Shown: positions 6,747-12,689 of the stretch, piece after piece | Numbering within the stretch: the stretch's first letter is position 1 | How the letters are laid out: each line of letters begins with the position of its first letter | Source: an uncultured Bacteroidales bacterium | Lineage (GTDB): Bacteria > Bacteroidota > Bacteroidia > Bacteroidales > P3 | Assembly (NCBI GenBank): GCA_937906975.1 | Contig: CALCUN010000031.1 | Location: 1-12,689, forward strand | Length of the DNA stretch: 12,689 nucleotides | Reading direction: 5' to 3' | The notes under the pieces: model-generated | What the model was told of the DNA's origin: nothing | Seen by the model: the letters and a program-made list of their open reading frames with translations, nothing else | The model's database searches: none | Made by a program: the position numbers and the translations under genes

Positions 6747-8000
6747 ATGTCAAGAGTAAAAGCATTTAGAGGTCTTAGACCACCAGTGGAAATTGCTGCA
6801 CAATTAGCATCACGTCCATACGATGTAATGAATTCAGCAGAAGCAAGAGTAGAAGCTGACGGAAACCAATACTCATTACTTCACGTTACAAAAGCAGAAA
6901 TAGACTTAGCAGAAGGAATAGACGAACACTCACAAGAAGTTTATGACAAGGTTGTAGAAAACTTCAACGACTTTAAACAAAAAGGTTGGTTAGTAAAAGA
7001 TGACAAAGCAAAATTGTACATCTATGCTCAAACAATGGACGGAAGAACACAATACGGTATCGTAGGTTGTGCTCACGTTGATGATTACTTCAACAACGTT
7101 ATCAAAAAACACGAACTTACAAGAAAAGATAAAGAAGATGACCGTATGATTCACGTAAACATCACAAATGCTAACGTTGAACCTGTATTCTTTGCTTATC
7201 CTGCTCACCAAGAAATCGACCAAATGGTAGAAAATATCGTTAAAAACGAAAAACCAGTTTACGATTTCATAGCAAAAGAAGACGGATTCGGACACACTTT
7301 CTGGGTAATCGAAGACGAAAAAACTGTTGCAAGAATAGAAGAAATATTTGAAAAAGAAATTCCTGCTCTTTACGTAGCTGACGGACACCACAGAACTGCT
7401 GCTGCTGCAAGAGTTGGACAAGAAAGAAGAGCTTCTAACCCTAACCACACAGGAAACGAAGAATACAACTACTTCATGGCAGTTATATTCCCAGATTCTC
7501 AATTAAAAATCATTGACTACAACCGTGTAGTTAAAGACTTAAATGGTCTTACAGAAGAAGAATTCCTTGCAAAACTTAACGATACATTCGTTGTAGAAAA
7601 AGCAGGAAAAGAAATCTACAAACCAGCAAAATTACACGAGTTCTCAATGTACCTAGGTGGTGAATGGTACAAAATGACAGCTAAAGAAGGAACTTACGAT
7701 GATAACGACCCTATCGGAGTATTAGACGTAACAATCCTTTCAAACAACGTACTTGACAAAGTATTAGACATAAAGGATTTAAGAACTTCTAAGAGAATTG
7801 ACTTCGTTGGAGGTATCAGAGGATTAGGTGAATTACAAAGAAGAGTAGATAACGGAGAAATGAAAGTTGCCTTTGCTTTATATGCAGTTTCAATGCAACA
7901 ATTGATAAACATAGCTGATTCAGGCAATATCATGCCACCAAAAACTACTTGGTTTGAACCGAAATTACGTTCAGGATTAGTAATCCACGAACTAATTTAA
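6747..8000 (+). CDS. DUF1015 (COG4198) family protein
   Basis: A 417-residue cytoplasmic protein of the DUF1015 family, whose biochemical role I do not regard as established. Family hallmarks are all present: N-terminal FRGLRP (7-12) and RPYDVM (23-28), the KHELTRKDKEDDR segment (121-133), and the signature ADGHHRTAAA (211-220), which recalls ParB/SerK-like nucleotide-handling folds only loosely. In many Bacteroidetes this gene sits beside serC and serA, suggesting a link with serine metabolism; here neither neighbour is present. The start ATG 6747 is chosen because it begins MSRVKAFRGLRP as in relatives, while the in-frame ATG 6696 lies upstream of the -7 box. Codon use stands out: codons ending in C dominate for His, Asn, Asp, Tyr and Phe, with CAA for Gln and AGA for most Arg, as expected for a highly expressed gene. 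It is monocistronic, with its own promoter and terminator. Confidence 0.9.
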   Translation: MSRVKAFRGLRPPVEIAAQLASRPYDVMNSAEARVEADGNQYSLLHVTKAEIDLAEGIDEHSQEVYDKVVENFNDFKQKGWLVKDDKAKLYIYAQTMDGRTQYGIVGCAHVDDYFNNVIKKHELTRKDKEDDRMIHVNITNANVEPVFFAYPAHQEIDQMVENIVKNEKPVYDFIAKEDGFGHTFWVIEDEKTVARIEEIFEKEIPALYVADGHHRTAAAARVGQERRASNPNHTGNEEYNYFMAVIFPDSQLKIIDYNRVVKDLNGLTEEEFLAKLNDTFVVEKAGKEIYKPAKLHEFSMYLGGEWYKMTAKEGTYDDNDPIGVLDVTILSNNVLDKVLDIKDLRTSKRIDFVGGIRGLGELQRRVDNGEMKVAFALYAVSMQQLINIADSGNIMPPKTTWFEPKLRSGLVIHELI

Positions 8001-8037
8001 TATTAATTTTTTCATAATTGTTTTTAAATTTAAATTT

Positions 8038-8064
8038 ATTGGCGGCTGAATTTCAGTCGCCAAT
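8038..8064 (+). terminator. Hairpin terminator of the DUF1015 gene, between convergent genes
   Basis: Arms 8038-8050 (ATTGGCGGCTGAA) and 8052-8064 (TTCAGTCGCCAAT) pair along 13 positions, with one G-U wobble in the plus-strand RNA, followed by a T-rich tail to about 8072. In the minus-strand transcript the wobble becomes an A-C mismatch, but the flank is still rich in T, so it may also stop porQ transcripts, whose stop codon is only a few bases away. It is the only GC-rich element in the 70-base gap. Confidence 0.85.
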
Positions 8065-8070
8065 TTTATT

Positions 8071-9096
8071 TTAAATATTTATCAAAAGACTTATGTAATT
8101 AGGTGCTCCGTAACGGTGATACTCGTTGCGAGAGTAGGAGAGACGAAAGCGTGAGTAGTTTATGCCTATTCCGTATGAAAGCCCTGCTATTGAAAAGGCA
8201 TCATTTATTTGCATCTCTCTGTTTCTTTTCCATGAATAGCCTGCTGCTATGTAAAAATATTTTGATGGTGTAAATTCTACTCCTATTTGTAGGTGTCGGA
8301 ATGCGTTGTCAATGATTCCAACAAATTTGTTTTCTTTTGTAATTTCTCCGTTTAAGTCTATTTCATCTCTTGGATTGAGAGGATCGTCTTCTCTTAGGTT
8401 CCATCGGTGTAGGTCTGTGATTGCAGCATATACAGTTAGTGGTGCGTGTTCTAATTTCTTGCTTGCAGATAGTTGTAGGTCAAAAGGTAAAGAAAAGTCT
8501 TCGTTTGCTAATTTTTTGATTTGTTTTCCCATGTTTCTTGCCATAAGAGATAAAGCCCAAGTACGATCTGAGGATTGGTAACTTGCAGCAAGGTCTATTG
8601 CTAAGGCAAATCCATTATAGGATTCATATTGTGAGAAAACGGGTTTAAGGTTTGCTCCAATAAAGACATTGGAATCCAACATTTTACCCCAAGAAAGGGT
8701 GAATACGTAATCGGCTGCTGTGAATTTTCCTACTACATCGCCGTTTTCTTCTGTCATATCGAAACTGCCATAATTGAGATATTGCACTCCAAGTGCTAAA
8801 TTCCCAATTTTATCAATGCTATGGCTGTATGCTAATGAGGTTTGGTTGATGCCATTGAATAGAGAAGTGTAGGTAATGCCTATGTCGTTGTGATTTCTTT
8901 CGCTGATTGTTGAAGGATTGTTTATGATTGCACTTACATCTTCCGTAAAACAAGGTAGAAAGTCCATGCCTAATGCTGCGGTTTTCGCAGAGGATTGCAA
9001 GGTAAGTACGGAATAAATTGCACTTCCACCAATTTGAGATTTAACTCCCGAGGTGGATAGTAAAACTACGAGGATTATTAAAATATTTCTTTTCAT
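8071..9096 (-). CDS. porQ: Type IX secretion system outer-membrane protein PorQ
   Basis: A 341-residue protein with a type I signal peptide (MKRNILIILVVLLSTSGVKS, cleavage before Q21). The mature N-terminus has the PorQ/PorV-type opening GGSAIYSVLTL followed by QSSAKTAALG (34-43), then an INNPS segment (58-62) typical of this FadL-like barrel group. The remainder consists of amphipathic strands with aromatic girdles (IGITYTSLF, LALGVQYLNYGSF, FIGANLKPVFSQY, FYIAAGYSWKRNREM, LSYGIGINYSRFRLSYSRNEYH), fitting a full-length outer-membrane barrel. PorQ belongs to the attachment complex with PorU, PorV and PorZ, which removes the sorting domain from cargo and attaches it to A-LPS. The gene is convergent with DUF1015 and lies 99 bases downstream of a gene for a T9SS-sorted protein, beyond that gene's terminator. 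I see no perfect consensus promoter in the gap, so it may rely on a weak promoter or on readthrough. Confidence 0.88.
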   Translation of the reverse strand: MKRNILIILVVLLSTSGVKSQIGGSAIYSVLTLQSSAKTAALGMDFLPCFTEDVSAIINNPSTISERNHNDIGITYTSLFNGINQTSLAYSHSIDKIGNLALGVQYLNYGSFDMTEENGDVVGKFTAADYVFTLSWGKMLDSNVFIGANLKPVFSQYESYNGFALAIDLAASYQSSDRTWALSLMARNMGKQIKKLANEDFSLPFDLQLSASKKLEHAPLTVYAAITDLHRWNLREDDPLNPRDEIDLNGEITKENKFVGIIDNAFRHLQIGVEFTPSKYFYIAAGYSWKRNREMQINDAFSIAGLSYGIGINYSRFRLSYSRNEYHRYGAPNYISLLINI

Positions 9097-9110
9097 AATA
9101 TTATTATAAC

Positions 9111-9128
9111 TAAGAAAAATATTTCTTA
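9111..9128. repeat. Imperfect palindrome upstream of porQ (AAATATTTC-type motif)
   Basis: TAAGAAAAATATTTCTTA has 7-base arms (TAAGAAA and TTTCTTA) around AATA. It lies 15-32 bases upstream of the porQ ATG. Its reverse strand contains AAGAAATATTT, which recurs at 9081-9091 (inside the first porQ codons, same strand) and twice in the gap upstream of the propeller gene. It could be a regulator site, or it may just reflect AT-rich composition. Confidence 0.35.
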
Positions 9129-9147
9129 TTGTTAGGATTATAAAAAA

Positions 9148-9178
9148 ATAGGACGAAGTTTAACAAACTCCGTCCTAT
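9148..9178 (-). terminator. Intrinsic terminator of the T9SS-sorted propeller gene
   Basis: Read leftward, 9178-9165 pairs with 9161-9148 in a 14-position stem (core TAGGACGGAGTTT, one G-U wobble) around a 3-base loop, followed by six T residues (9147-9142). The wobble and the T tract both favour the minus strand, so this ends transcripts of the 1052-residue protein gene 18 bases after its stop codon and insulates porQ from it. Confidence 0.88.
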
Positions 9179-9195
9179 CATTATGTTGTTGTTTG

Positions 9196-12100
9196 TTATT
9201 GAACAATCAATTTAACAGCTTTTGATGTTTGGTTTGTTAAGACTTGTATCATGTACACACCTTTATCTAATGAGTTTAATGATATTTCTTGTGTGTGTAC
9301 GCCTGCTCCTTGATTTCCTTTGTTTAATGTTGATATTAATCTTCCGTTTATGTCATAGATGTTAAGTGTAACATTTGATGAAGAAGATAATGTATAACTC
9401 AAAGTTGTTCTGTTTTGTGCAGGGTTAGGATATAAATCTACGTTTGTTGAAGCTAATTGTTCTACTGTGTTCAAACTTACTGGTTCTGGATGTTCTTCTG
9501 ATATGTTGTCATAGTTCATAAACAATCCTTTTCCGTAAGTTGCAGCGTAAATTGCTCCTGGATATTTTGTTTCACTGTAAACGTTATTTGTTGCATTTGT
9601 TGCAATGTAAGTTGTGAATTGGATAGATGGTAAGTTTGCAGTTTGTTGGAATAAGTCGTAAACAGGTACTGAAGGTATGTTTGCTTCTTTTTCCCATACT
9701 ACTGTGTTTGCAGTGTAGTCTGTTGTTTTGTAAACTCCATCGTCTGTTCCAACGTATGCTGTTAAACCATTAGAACTTACTGTTTCGATTAATGCTGTGT
9801 AAACAGGTTTTGTGCTGTTGTCGCCTAATGCTATAGGAGTAAATACTATGTCTTCTACGTTTTCAGCGTTAATGTTTTCTACACGATATATGTTAGCGTC
9901 TATTGGATTGTATCCTTGTAATGTTATGATAGCTACGTTTGAATCTTCTCCGTAAACGATTGAAGAAATGCTTCTGTCAAATGTTCTTATTTCTGATTTA
10001 GTGAATTTATCACAGTCAGTGAATGTTGCACTAAATGTTGTTAAGTCTCCTAAATTGTATTGATTCAATCCTGAAATTCTATATAATTTAGTAGAAGAAG
10101 AATTGTTGCTTGTTACATCAACTGATACTAATAAAGTGTTTCCGTTTTTAGAAGGTGCGATTGCGCGAATTTGATTCTTACCTTCTTCTAATGTAGAGAA
10201 ATGTAATACTTTTATCCAAGGTAGAGATGCAGTGTTGTTTGGTTGGTATGTTTTTGTAAAGTTCATTATTTGACTACATAAATACAAACCATTTGTTCCT
10301 CCTAAGAATAATCTTGCTTGAATAGGATTTGAAACAAGTATTGCTGTGTCTTCTGTTGTTTCTATGTTCAATACTTCTTCTCCTGTGTAATCTGAAACGT
10401 GTGAACCATATTCTTCTGCTGTTAATATATGGAAGAAAGGATAATCTATACTATTGCTTTGAACTAAAACAGAGTCTCCATCTTTTAATTCAAAACCATG
10501 GCTGTACATGTAGTTTGTTCCGTTTCTTCTTACTGTAAGTTTATCATTAAGTTTTAAATAAACAGAATCTCTTGTTTCAACTGGTGCATTGAATGATTCC
10601 CAGTATGCCATTGGTGTAATGAATGATGATTTTTCAGGAGAAGCTGTTATGTTTGGATGTAAGAATGAAAGGTTTGTTCCTGAACCATAGTTCCATGTTT
10701 GGTCGTTTATTGATTCATAGTCATTGTTATCACTATATGTTCTTGTTAATGCCATGTATGGTCTTGATAAGATAACAGGTTTTTTTACAAGAGGTAAAGT
10801 TTGGTGAATAGCTGAGGCTACAACGTTGTTTCCTGTTTGAGAAGCAATATCCCAAGAGTAAGGAGTAACTTCATTTGCTATTGCAGCATATCCTGTGCTG
10901 TTTGGTGACCAAATTATTTCTGCTGATTTTAAATCAGTGTTTGGAGTTGGAATGTAACTTATCGCATTACTTTGTGCTGCGCCAAATACTGCTCCATCGT
11001 TTGTAGAAGCTACGTTATAGTATTGTGCACTTACTAATCCTTTGTTTGAAGCATGCCACATTTCAAATTGAGTCATTTCATCTTTTTTGTAGATGTAGAT
11101 ACCTGCATCTGTTGCAAGATATATTTTTGTTGAGTCTTCTGCTGTTTCTGGGTTTGGATCAAATTCTATTGCATGTATTCCTGGTGCTACATAGCTTCCG
11201 CTGATTCTGTCATACATGCTACTTGCTATTGTATTGTAGTAATAGATTGGATCGTTGTTAGCATTGAAACCTGATACTACGCTTTGTCCTGCTGCATAAA
11301 CGTATTCTTCATCTCTATCGTTGATTGCTATTGACATACCTTCAGATGTACCTAACGCGAAAGAAGCTGGTGTTGCTTTTTCCCAATTAGTTCCTTCTGT
11401 ATTTCTGTAGATAGCTTCGTTAGAATAGTATCCTTGATCTGTTGCTTTGTAATAATTGATTAAAGCGTATAGTTTAGAATTTTTTAATGAGAATGCGATT
11501 TCTATGTTGTTAACAATATCATCGCTATTTAAATTAATACGACTTTTTGTTAAAGAATTTGAGAAAGGAGAGTCAGCATTTTCTGCTACTGCTATTGCTG
11601 CGTCATTATTAAAGAAGTAAGCAACTGCTATTTTCCCTTCTTTTGATGCTTTTATATCAATAACGTTTACGCTAGCATTACCTTCTATTGATTCATTGCT
11701 CCAAGTTCCGTTTGCATAAACTTTTAAACCTCCATTTTTTGTCGCAACAAATAGTTTACCACCAGAGAATACCATGTCGTTTATGTAGAACCATTCGTCC
11801 ATGATGTTGTATTTTTCAGGAACTGTGCCTTCCATTTGAGCGAATACGATGTTGTTTGCAACAAATTGATATTTTTCTTCGTCTGTTTGAAGGCTTGTTG
11901 CCCACAGTTTATCAAATTCGCTTGATTTGTAAACACCATTTCCTGGTAAACCTGTTTTGAAGTGTTTTTTTCCTGCTTCTGATTCAGAATAAACACCTTC
12001 TCCTGTTCCTACGTAAAGAACACCATTGTCATCTTGTGCTATTGAAGTGGCAACGTAAGAACGATTTTCTCCTTCTCCAAGAGGTATTTCTTGCCAATTG

Positions 12101-12354
12101 TTACCATCATTTACACTTACAAACAATCCGCCTGCTGGTGAACACGCATAGATAACGCCATCGTTGAATTTGTCAAACATTATAGTGCGTACACGTCCTG
12201 CTACGTTGTTTGGTCCTATTTGATGCCAACCTGTGATGGTTGAATCAACAACTTCTTCTCCTTCTACTGCTGTAATAGGAGTCGCCTTGGCTGGAGCGAA
12301 AGCTCCAACAAGAAAGAAAACTGCTAAACTTAAGAGTAACTTTCTGCTTTTCAT
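9196..12354 (-). CDS. Secreted beta-propeller-like protein with type A T9SS C-terminal sorting domain
   Basis: A 1052-residue exported protein. The signal peptide is residues 1-24 (cleavage after AKA). The N-terminal half has BNR/sortilin-type propeller repeats: IGPNNVAGRVRTIMFD at 46-61, GGLFVSVNDGNNW at 75-87, LYVGTGEGVY at 113-122; later blades include IYLATDAGIYIY, AYVGTDDGVYKTTD and YAATYGKGLF. A middle section containing DKLTVRRNGTNYMYSH does not look like propeller blades and may be an inserted beta domain. The last 81 residues form the sorting domain (TIGR04183-type): VDLYPNPAQN at 972-981, VTLNIYDINGRLIS and GVYMIQV, ending KLIVQ. Cargo of this type crosses the outer membrane through the T9SS and is normally cleaved and surface-anchored or released. 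No catalytic motif is recognised, so a binding, adhesion or structural role is as likely as an enzymatic one. A near-perfect promoter precedes it and a terminator follows, so it is monocistronic. The neighbouring porQ encodes part of the machinery that handles such proteins. Confidence 0.9.
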   Translation of the reverse strand: MKSRKLLLSLAVFFLVGAFAPAKATPITAVEGEEVVDSTITGWHQIGPNNVAGRVRTIMFDKFNDGVIYACSPAGGLFVSVNDGNNWQEIPLGEGENRSYVATSIAQDDNGVLYVGTGEGVYSESEAGKKHFKTGLPGNGVYKSSEFDKLWATSLQTDEEKYQFVANNIVFAQMEGTVPEKYNIMDEWFYINDMVFSGGKLFVATKNGGLKVYANGTWSNESIEGNASVNVIDIKASKEGKIAVAYFFNNDAAIAVAENADSPFSNSLTKSRINLNSDDIVNNIEIAFSLKNSKLYALINYYKATDQGYYSNEAIYRNTEGTNWEKATPASFALGTSEGMSIAINDRDEEYVYAAGQSVVSGFNANNDPIYYYNTIASSMYDRISGSYVAPGIHAIEFDPNPETAEDSTKIYLATDAGIYIYKKDEMTQFEMWHASNKGLVSAQYYNVASTNDGAVFGAAQSNAISYIPTPNTDLKSAEIIWSPNSTGYAAIANEVTPYSWDIASQTGNNVVASAIHQTLPLVKKPVILSRPYMALTRTYSDNNDYESINDQTWNYGSGTNLSFLHPNITASPEKSSFITPMAYWESFNAPVETRDSVYLKLNDKLTVRRNGTNYMYSHGFELKDGDSVLVQSNSIDYPFFHILTAEEYGSHVSDYTGEEVLNIETTEDTAILVSNPIQARLFLGGTNGLYLCSQIMNFTKTYQPNNTASLPWIKVLHFSTLEEGKNQIRAIAPSKNGNTLLVSVDVTSNNSSSTKLYRISGLNQYNLGDLTTFSATFTDCDKFTKSEIRTFDRSISSIVYGEDSNVAIITLQGYNPIDANIYRVENINAENVEDIVFTPIALGDNSTKPVYTALIETVSSNGLTAYVGTDDGVYKTTDYTANTVVWEKEANIPSVPVYDLFQQTANLPSIQFTTYIATNATNNVYSETKYPGAIYAATYGKGLFMNYDNISEEHPEPVSLNTVEQLASTNVDLYPNPAQNRTTLSYTLSSSSNVTLNIYDINGRLISTLNKGNQGAGVHTQEISLNSLDKGVYMIQVLTNQTSKAVKLIVQ

Positions 12355-12408
12355 AACTTACTTTCTTTATTTCTAAATATTATTAAACTTTTCACACTTT
12401 TAAGTCGG

Positions 12409-12439
12409 CAAAAGTACAAAAAAATAATAATGCACCAAA
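12409..12439 (-). promoter_or_regulatory. Bacteroidetes-type promoter for the propeller-CTD gene (TTTG-N19-TACTTTTG)
   Basis: Read leftward, TTTG at 12439-12436, 19 bases, then TACTTTTG at 12416-12409, in full agreement with TTTG-N19-TAnnTTTG. The expected transcription start near 12402 gives an untranslated leader of about 48 bases, rich in A and T and lacking a Shine-Dalgarno sequence. The first AAATATTTCAAT repeat (12438-12449) overlaps the -33 element, so a protein bound there could control this promoter. Confidence 0.8.
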
Positions 12440-12516
12440 ATATTTCAATCAAAAAATCTAAGGATTAAAAAAATAAACCTAAGAAATATTTTAATAAAGC
12501 AAAGAAATATTTCAAT
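12438..12516. repeat. Repeated AAATATTT motifs in the divergent intergenic region
   Basis: AAATATTTCAAT occurs exactly at 12438-12449 and 12505-12516. AAGAAATATTT occurs at 12481-12491 and 12502-12512, exactly 21 bases apart, close to two helical turns. The core is self-complementary, and GAAATATTTC at 12504-12513 is a full palindrome. One copy overlaps the leftward promoter's -33 element and another lies just upstream of the first rightward -7 box. This could be an operator array; chance in AT-rich DNA is the alternative. Confidence 0.45.
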
Positions 12517-12518
12517 AT

Positions 12519-12579
12519 TTTTTACCTTTGCAAATTGAAGTTTATAATAAATAAAGGTGTAGATACGTTTTTACCTTTG
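12519..12579 (+). promoter_or_regulatory. Two tandem TTTTTACCTTTG boxes upstream of the MoxR-type gene (candidate promoters)
   Basis: A 12-base exact repeat, TTTTTACCTTTG, lies at 12519-12530 and 12568-12579, 49 bases apart. Each contains a TACCTTTG -7 box (12523-12530 and 12572-12579) pointing right. Neither has TTTG at the 19-base spacing: CAAA and AAAT are found there. They may be weak or activator-dependent promoters. The second would start transcription near 12586, leaving a leader of about 20 bases before ATG 12607. Confidence 0.5.
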
Positions 12580-12606
12580 TGAAATGTGAATTACATTTAG
12601 AGAATT

Positions 12607-12689
12607 ATGGATATAATAGAATTGAATAAAAGAATTGAACAAGAAAGTGCTTTTGTTGATGCAATAACTTTTGAGATGTCAAAGGTTAT
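12607..12689 (+). CDS. MoxR-type AAA ATPase, N-terminal fragment (runs off the window)
   Basis: Only 27 codons are present: MDIIELNKRIEQESAF then VDAITFEMSKV. This is the characteristic beginning of Bacteroidetes MoxR-family AAA ATPases, which have a short helix of this type leading into a conserved KVIVGQ segment just before the Walker A region. These cytoplasmic chaperone-like ATPases usually precede genes for DUF58 and von Willebrand-A-domain proteins (the bat cluster) and help mature or activate partner proteins. The Walker motifs are outside the window, so the call rests on the N-terminal match alone. Two TACCTTTG boxes lie upstream, and the ATG follows an AT-rich leader without a Shine-Dalgarno sequence. 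Confidence 0.7.
   Translation, partial: MDIIELNKRIEQESAFVDAITFEMSKV

Noticed and set aside
6990..7502. 170-codon open frame antisense to the DUF1015 gene
   Set aside because: Its translation is a low-complexity Cys/Ser/Val/Phe mix mirroring the coding strand, has no recognisable domain, and lies wholly within a clear gene.
9079..9128. AAATATTT-type palindromes as ends of an insertion element
   Set aside because: No transposase, no target-site duplication and very short arms; the copies lie in or beside intact genes.
11781..11996. 71-codon minus-strand open frame within the propeller gene
   Set aside because: It is a shifted frame of an intact coding region whose own frame continues without interruption; no start signal or domain.
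12355..12606. Small RNA or riboswitch in the 252-base gap
   Set aside because: No strong GC-rich hairpin or terminator in either direction; the content is explained by promoters and AT-rich repeats.

Overview
The window reads as chromosomal DNA of a Bacteroidota (Bacteroidetes) bacterium, probably of the order Bacteroidales. The evidence is its content and signals. It holds two type IX secretion system (T9SS) genes (porW and porQ) and a secreted protein with a T9SS C-terminal sorting domain. Its promoters match the Bacteroidetes form TTTG-N19-TAnnTTTG. Base composition is AT-rich (roughly one third G+C by eye), and clear Shine-Dalgarno sequences are absent. The standard genetic code fits all genes. 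No rRNA, tRNA, CRISPR array, transposase or phage gene is visible, and nothing suggests a mobile island.

Left part (1-6712, all minus strand): one tightly packed array of seven genes reads leftward from a strong promoter at 6682-6712. The order of transcription is porW (T9SS outer-membrane TPR lipoprotein), a four-helix membrane protein, a lipocalin-like lipoprotein, a YqaA/DedA-type membrane protein, a coiled-coil envelope protein, an MTA/SAH deaminase (amidohydrolase), and a secreted formylglycine-generating-enzyme-like (SUMF1) protein cut by the window edge. Neighbours overlap by 8 bases or are at most 9 bases apart, and no terminator hairpin is seen between them, so they are probably one operon. 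Most products are envelope proteins; the deaminase is the metabolic exception.

Middle (6678-8070): a divergent promoter pair, in which each -7 box lies just outside the other's -33 element, separates porW from a plus-strand DUF1015 (COG4198) gene. That gene ends in a hairpin terminator at 8038-8064, which also lies between it and the convergent porQ.

Right part (8071-12606): porQ (an outer-membrane part of the T9SS attachment complex) lies downstream of, and in the same direction as, a 1052-residue secreted beta-propeller-like protein carrying a type A T9SS sorting domain. A strong minus-strand terminator (9148-9178) separates the two. The 252-base gap 12355-12606 carries a near-perfect promoter for the secreted protein, AT-rich repeats, and two TACCTTTG boxes facing right toward the start of a MoxR-type AAA ATPase gene that runs off the window. 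No gene-free stretch exceeds 300 bases.

Functionally, porW would couple the translocon to the periplasmic T9SS ring, porQ would help hold the attachment complex, and the propeller protein is a probable client or accessory of that pathway. I did not find a clearly new defence or mobile system. The most interesting points are the overlapping divergent promoters with the start-site correction they force on porW, the propeller-CTD gene beside porQ, the makeup of the porW-led operon, and an undescribed coiled-coil envelope protein.
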